Shown: in pieces, positions 61,176-64,000 of the stretch
Layout of the letters: each line of letters begins with the position of its first letter
Position numbering within the stretch: the first letter of the stretch is position 1
Assembly: GCF_010731815.2 (NCBI RefSeq)
Contig: NZ_AP022593.1
Location: 3,596,001 to 3,660,000 of the forward strand
Length of the DNA stretch: 64,000 nt
From: Mycolicibacterium arabiense
GTDB lineage: Bacteria; Actinomycetota; Actinomycetes; Mycobacteriales; Mycobacteriaceae
Direction of reading: 5' to 3'
Notes under the pieces: model-generated
Databases searched by the model: none
Seen by the model: the letters and a program-made list of their open reading frames with translations, nothing else
Told to the model about the DNA's origin: nothing
Translations under genes and position numbers: made by a program

Positions 61176-62513
61176 ATGTCAGAGCTGCCCGTCGTGGTGA
61201 TCGGGGCCGGCCCACTGGGACTGGCTGCCGCCGCGCACCTGCTGGAACGCGGACTCACCCCGCTGGTCTTGGAGTCCGGCAGTGGACCAGGGTCAGCGGT
61301 CGAGCAGTGGGAGCACGTCCGCACGTTCTCCCCGTGGCCGGAGTTGGTGGACCCCGCCGCCGCACGATTGCTGGAGCCGACGGGCTGGACCGCTCCCGAG
61401 GCCGGATTCCCAACCGGCCGAGAGTGGATCGACGGGTACTTGGCTCCGTTGGCCGATGAACTGGGCGAGCGGGTCCAGTACGGCGCACGCGTGCAGGCGG
61501 TGTCGCGGCTGGGTCGCGACCGGTTGGTCAGCCCGGGGCGAGCTGACACGCCGTTCGTCGTGCACGTCGGCAACGTCGCCGGGACCGAGTGCCGGATTCG
61601 GGCCCGTGCGGTCATCGACGCCTCTGGCACCTGGGGTCTGCCGAATCCTGCTGGAGCCGACGGTGTTCCCGCGATCGGTGAACGCACCGCGGCGGCCTCG
61701 GGCGTGGTGACCTACGTTCCGCCGACGCTCTCACAGGCCTCGGCGTGGGCGGGCAAGCGCGTGGTGGTGGTTGGCAGCGGGCATTCGGCGATGACCGCGG
61801 TGATCCAGCTCGGCGAGGTGGTGCACGAGGATCCCTCGACCACGGTGACCTGGGTCCTGCGCCGCGGGGTCTCCGAGGACACCTTCGGCGGGGGAGCCGC
61901 TGACGAACTCCCCGAGCGCGGCGCGTTGGGCGTCCGGTCCAAGGAAGCAGTCGAGGCGGGCAGGGTGTCCTTGTCGACCGGGTTCCGCACCGAGCGCATC
62001 GATTTGGTGGACGGACGCGCGGTGGTGACCGCCGAGGACGGACGTGCGTTGCCGCCGGCCGACCACGTGGTGGTTCTGACCGGGTTCCGGCCGGACCTGT
62101 CGTTCTTGTCGGAGATGCGCATCGAGTTGGACCCGATCCTGCAGGCCCCGGTCAACTTGGCGCCATCAATCGACCCGAACATGCACTCCTGTGGCAGCGT
62201 GCTGCCGCACGGCGCTGCCGAGTTGGCCCATCCCGAGCCGGATCTGTACATCGTCGGCATGAAGTCCTACGGGCGTGCCCCGACGTTCCTGGCGATGACC
62301 GGCTACGAGCAGGTCCGCAGCATCGCCGCCGAACTGGCCGGCGACCACGAGGCCGCCCGCCGGGTCGAGCTGACGCTTCCCGATACCGGGGTGTGCAACG
62401 GGGCAGGGTTGTTCGACAGCCCCGAAGGCGAGAACGCCGGCGACGGGTGCTGCGGGCCCGCCCCGTCGACACCGCAACCGTTGTCCGTGTCGCTCAACAC
62501 CGTAGGCGGATGA
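61176..62513 (+). CDS. FAD-dependent monooxygenase of the ars cluster (ArsO-like)
   Basis: The 445-residue flavoprotein has the FAD motif VVIGAGPLGLAAAAHLLERG at the start and a second Rossmann motif VVVGSGHSAMTA near residue 195 for NADPH. The arrangement is that of flavin-containing monooxygenases; similar proteins, named ArsO, lie in many actinobacterial ars operons. The C-terminal tail has a CC pair (GDGCCGPAP) that could bind arsenic. It overlaps the MFS gene by four bases (ATGA). A reaction with arsenicals is inferred from context. Confidence 0.82.
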   Translation: MSELPVVVIGAGPLGLAAAAHLLERGLTPLVLESGSGPGSAVEQWEHVRTFSPWPELVDPAAARLLEPTGWTAPEAGFPTGREWIDGYLAPLADELGERVQYGARVQAVSRLGRDRLVSPGRADTPFVVHVGNVAGTECRIRARAVIDASGTWGLPNPAGADGVPAIGERTAAASGVVTYVPPTLSQASAWAGKRVVVVGSGHSAMTAVIQLGEVVHEDPSTTVTWVLRRGVSEDTFGGGAADELPERGALGVRSKEAVEAGRVSLSTGFRTERIDLVDGRAVVTAEDGRALPPADHVVVLTGFRPDLSFLSEMRIELDPILQAPVNLAPSIDPNMHSCGSVLPHGAAELAHPEPDLYIVGMKSYGRAPTFLAMTGYEQVRSIAAELAGDHEAARRVELTLPDTGVCNGAGLFDSPEGENAGDGCCGPAPSTPQPLSVSLNTVGG

Positions 62514-63745
62514 CACAGGCGACTCCTCCTGCCGCACCCAGCGCAGCCCAGCACGGGCTGCGCTGGGTGCTGGTGACCTTGTGCGTCACCGAGATCACCA
62601 GCTGGGGCGTGCTGTACTACGCCTTCACCGTCCTCTCGGAGCGGATCAGCACCGACACCGGTTGGTCGGCGCCCGCGGTGACCGCGGCGTTCTCCGCCGG
62701 GCTGGTGACCTCGGCCCTGGTGGGCATTCCGGTCGGGCGGTGGCTGGACCGGGTGGGCCCGCGCTGGATCATGACCGCCGGCTCGGTCCTGGGTGTGCTC
62801 TCGGTGGTCGCGGTGGTCGCGGCGCCGAACTATGGCTGGTTCGTCGCGGCCTGGGTCTTGGCCGGCGTGGCGATGAGCGCGGTGTTCTATGCACCCGCCT
62901 TCGCGGCACTGACCCGGTTCTTCGGCACCGACGCGGTTCGCGCACTGACGGTGCTCACGCTGGTGGCGGGTTTCGCCAGCACGGTGTTCGCGCCCATGAC
63001 TGCGGCGTTGTCAGCTCAGATGAGTTGGCGCCAGACCTATCTGGTGCTCGCCGTGGTGATGGCGGTGATCACGATCCCCGCGCACTTCTTTGGCTTGCGG
63101 CGCCCGTGGCCGACGGTCACCGCCGCGCATCACCACGTCGAGGCGCCGGGACGCACCGCGCGCAGCGCGCCGTTCCTCGCCCTGACGGCGGCGTTCGCGC
63201 TCGCCGGACTCGCGTCCTACGCGGTGATCGCCAACCTGGTTCCGCTGATGAGTCAACGCGGCATCGGCACCGGTCCCGCCGCCGTGGCGCTCGGCTTGGG
63301 CGGCGCAGGGCAAGTGCTCGGCCGACTGGGCTACCAGACTCTGGTGCGCCGCGTCGGCGTCGTTCCCCGCACGGTCGTCATCATGGCCGGCGTCGCCGCC
63401 ACCACGGCGCTGCTCGGGGTATTCACCACCTACGCCGCATTGGTGGCGGTGGCGATCGGAGCGGGGGTGATGCGGGGCATCATGACGCTGTTGCAAGCCA
63501 CCGCGGTCACCGAACGCTGGGGTTCCACCCATTACGGTCACCTCAGCGGCCTGCTGTCGGCGCCAGTCATGATCGCCACGGCAATCGGCCCGTTCGTCGG
63601 CGCGGCGCTGGCGAGCCTGCTCGGCGGGTATGCCGCGATGTTCGTCGCGCTCGGAGCGATCGCCGCGGCGGGGGCACTGCTGGCGGTCGCCACCAGGCCG
63701 CGAATCTACGGTGTGGCGTCGGCCTCCAGGGCGTGCAGCAGTTGA
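62510..63745 (+). CDS. MFS transporter of the ars cluster
   Basis: The 411-residue membrane protein has 12 predicted helices and the MFS loop motif GRWLDRVGPRW after helix 2. It is coupled to the monooxygenase gene by an ATGA overlap, so it may export the product of that enzyme. It is not ArsB or Acr3, the usual arsenite pumps. Its last 40 bases overlap the end of the convergent arsC gene. Confidence 0.85.
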   Translation: MTQATPPAAPSAAQHGLRWVLVTLCVTEITSWGVLYYAFTVLSERISTDTGWSAPAVTAAFSAGLVTSALVGIPVGRWLDRVGPRWIMTAGSVLGVLSVVAVVAAPNYGWFVAAWVLAGVAMSAVFYAPAFAALTRFFGTDAVRALTVLTLVAGFASTVFAPMTAALSAQMSWRQTYLVLAVVMAVITIPAHFFGLRRPWPTVTAAHHHVEAPGRTARSAPFLALTAAFALAGLASYAVIANLVPLMSQRGIGTGPAAVALGLGGAGQVLGRLGYQTLVRRVGVVPRTVVIMAGVAATTALLGVFTTYAALVAVAIGAGVMRGIMTLLQATAVTERWGSTHYGHLSGLLSAPVMIATAIGPFVGAALASLLGGYAAMFVALGAIAAAGALLAVATRPRIYGVASASRACSS

Positions 63746-64000
63746 CGGACGCGTTCGTCGATGTCGTTGCGGATCAGTCGCATTCGCTCGATGCCGTCGA
63801 TTCCGCGCTCAGATGGTTCGTCGGTGTCCCAGTTCTCCACCCGCGTTCCGGGCAGCGCATCGAGCTGCGCTTCCCGGCCCAGGGTGACCACCAGGTCGAC
63901 GTCGCGGGCCAACTCCAGATCGACCAGCTTGGGTTGCTCACCGGTGATGTCGACGCCCACCTCCAGAAGCGCCTGCGCGGACAAATCGTTCACTGCACCG
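63706..64000 (-). CDS. arsC: Arsenate reductase, low-molecular-weight phosphatase type (partial)
   Basis: Only the last 98 residues are in the window; the N terminus with the catalytic CxxxxxR loop lies beyond the right edge. The visible part, NDLSAQALLEVGVDITGEQP, KLVDLELARDVDLVVTLG, NWDTDEPSERGIDGIERM and RLIRNDIDERVRQLL, matches mycobacterial thiol-dependent arsenate reductases. The reading frame is open to the edge. It overlaps the MFS gene tail to tail by 40 bases. It should reduce arsenate to arsenite. Confidence 0.88.
   Translation of the reverse strand, partial: GAVNDLSAQALLEVGVDITGEQPKLVDLELARDVDLVVTLGREAQLDALPGTRVENWDTDEPSERGIDGIERMRLIRNDIDERVRQLLHALEADATP

Overview
The window looks like chromosomal DNA of a rapidly growing mycobacterium (Mycolicibacterium type). 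GC content is high, and positions 7.6-20.6 kb carry the block known from M. tuberculosis as Rv0046c-Rv0058: ino1, a PadR regulator, a DUF1707 protein, DUF5318, ponA1, a membrane glycosyltransferase, rpsF, ssb, rpsR, rplI and dnaB. The dnaB gene is interrupted in its P-loop by a 143-residue class 3 mini-intein. Species assignment is inference; the gene order is read directly.

Layout. 0-7.6 kb (all minus strand): a polar amino-acid ABC importer (ATPase plus a fused binding-protein/permease), a GntR regulator, an F420-type LLM oxidoreductase, a Tat-exported PhoX phosphatase and an alpha/beta hydrolase. 7.6-20.6 kb: eis-like acetyltransferase, then the conserved core block. 20.6-23.9 kb: a GNAT-like protein, a SnoaL protein and decayed DNA with remnants of a protein kinase and a short-chain dehydrogenase (SDR). 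23.9-31.8 kb: arginase-family protein and several SDR/flavoprotein genes paired with TetR regulators, each with visible operators, plus a GPP34 protein. 31.8-36.9 kb: GntR regulator, MatC-like carrier, CoA transferase and AccD3-like carboxyltransferase, a candidate dicarboxylate (malonate-type) route; two near-identical operators sit before the carrier and the transferase. 37-45 kb: a MerR-controlled divergon (NTF2-like protein plus SDR), two LLM oxidoreductases, thiD, a MurE-like ligase without the usual meso-DAP motif, and a frameshifted yaeQ. 45-48.6 kb: secreted proteins, guanine deaminase and a broken MFS transporter. 48.8-54.6 kb: a xylose cluster (ROK regulator, xylA, xylFGH). 54.6-60.7 kb: PPOX protein, a membrane protein with two SUKH (SMI1/KNR4) domains, a dienelactone-hydrolase homologue lacking its nucleophile, an MBL hydrolase and three exported proteins. 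60.7-64 kb: an arsenic cluster (arsR, flavin monooxygenase, MFS transporter, and arsC running off the window end).

The most interesting items are the DnaB mini-intein with exactly two cysteines, the carrier/CoA-transferase/carboxyltransferase regulon with its shared palindrome, the orphan MurE-like ligase, the membrane-anchored tandem SUKH protein, and several enzymes in which a key residue is replaced (XylG Walker B, the dienelactone hydrolase nucleophile, an arginase metal ligand). No tRNA, rRNA, CRISPR array or intact transposase was seen.
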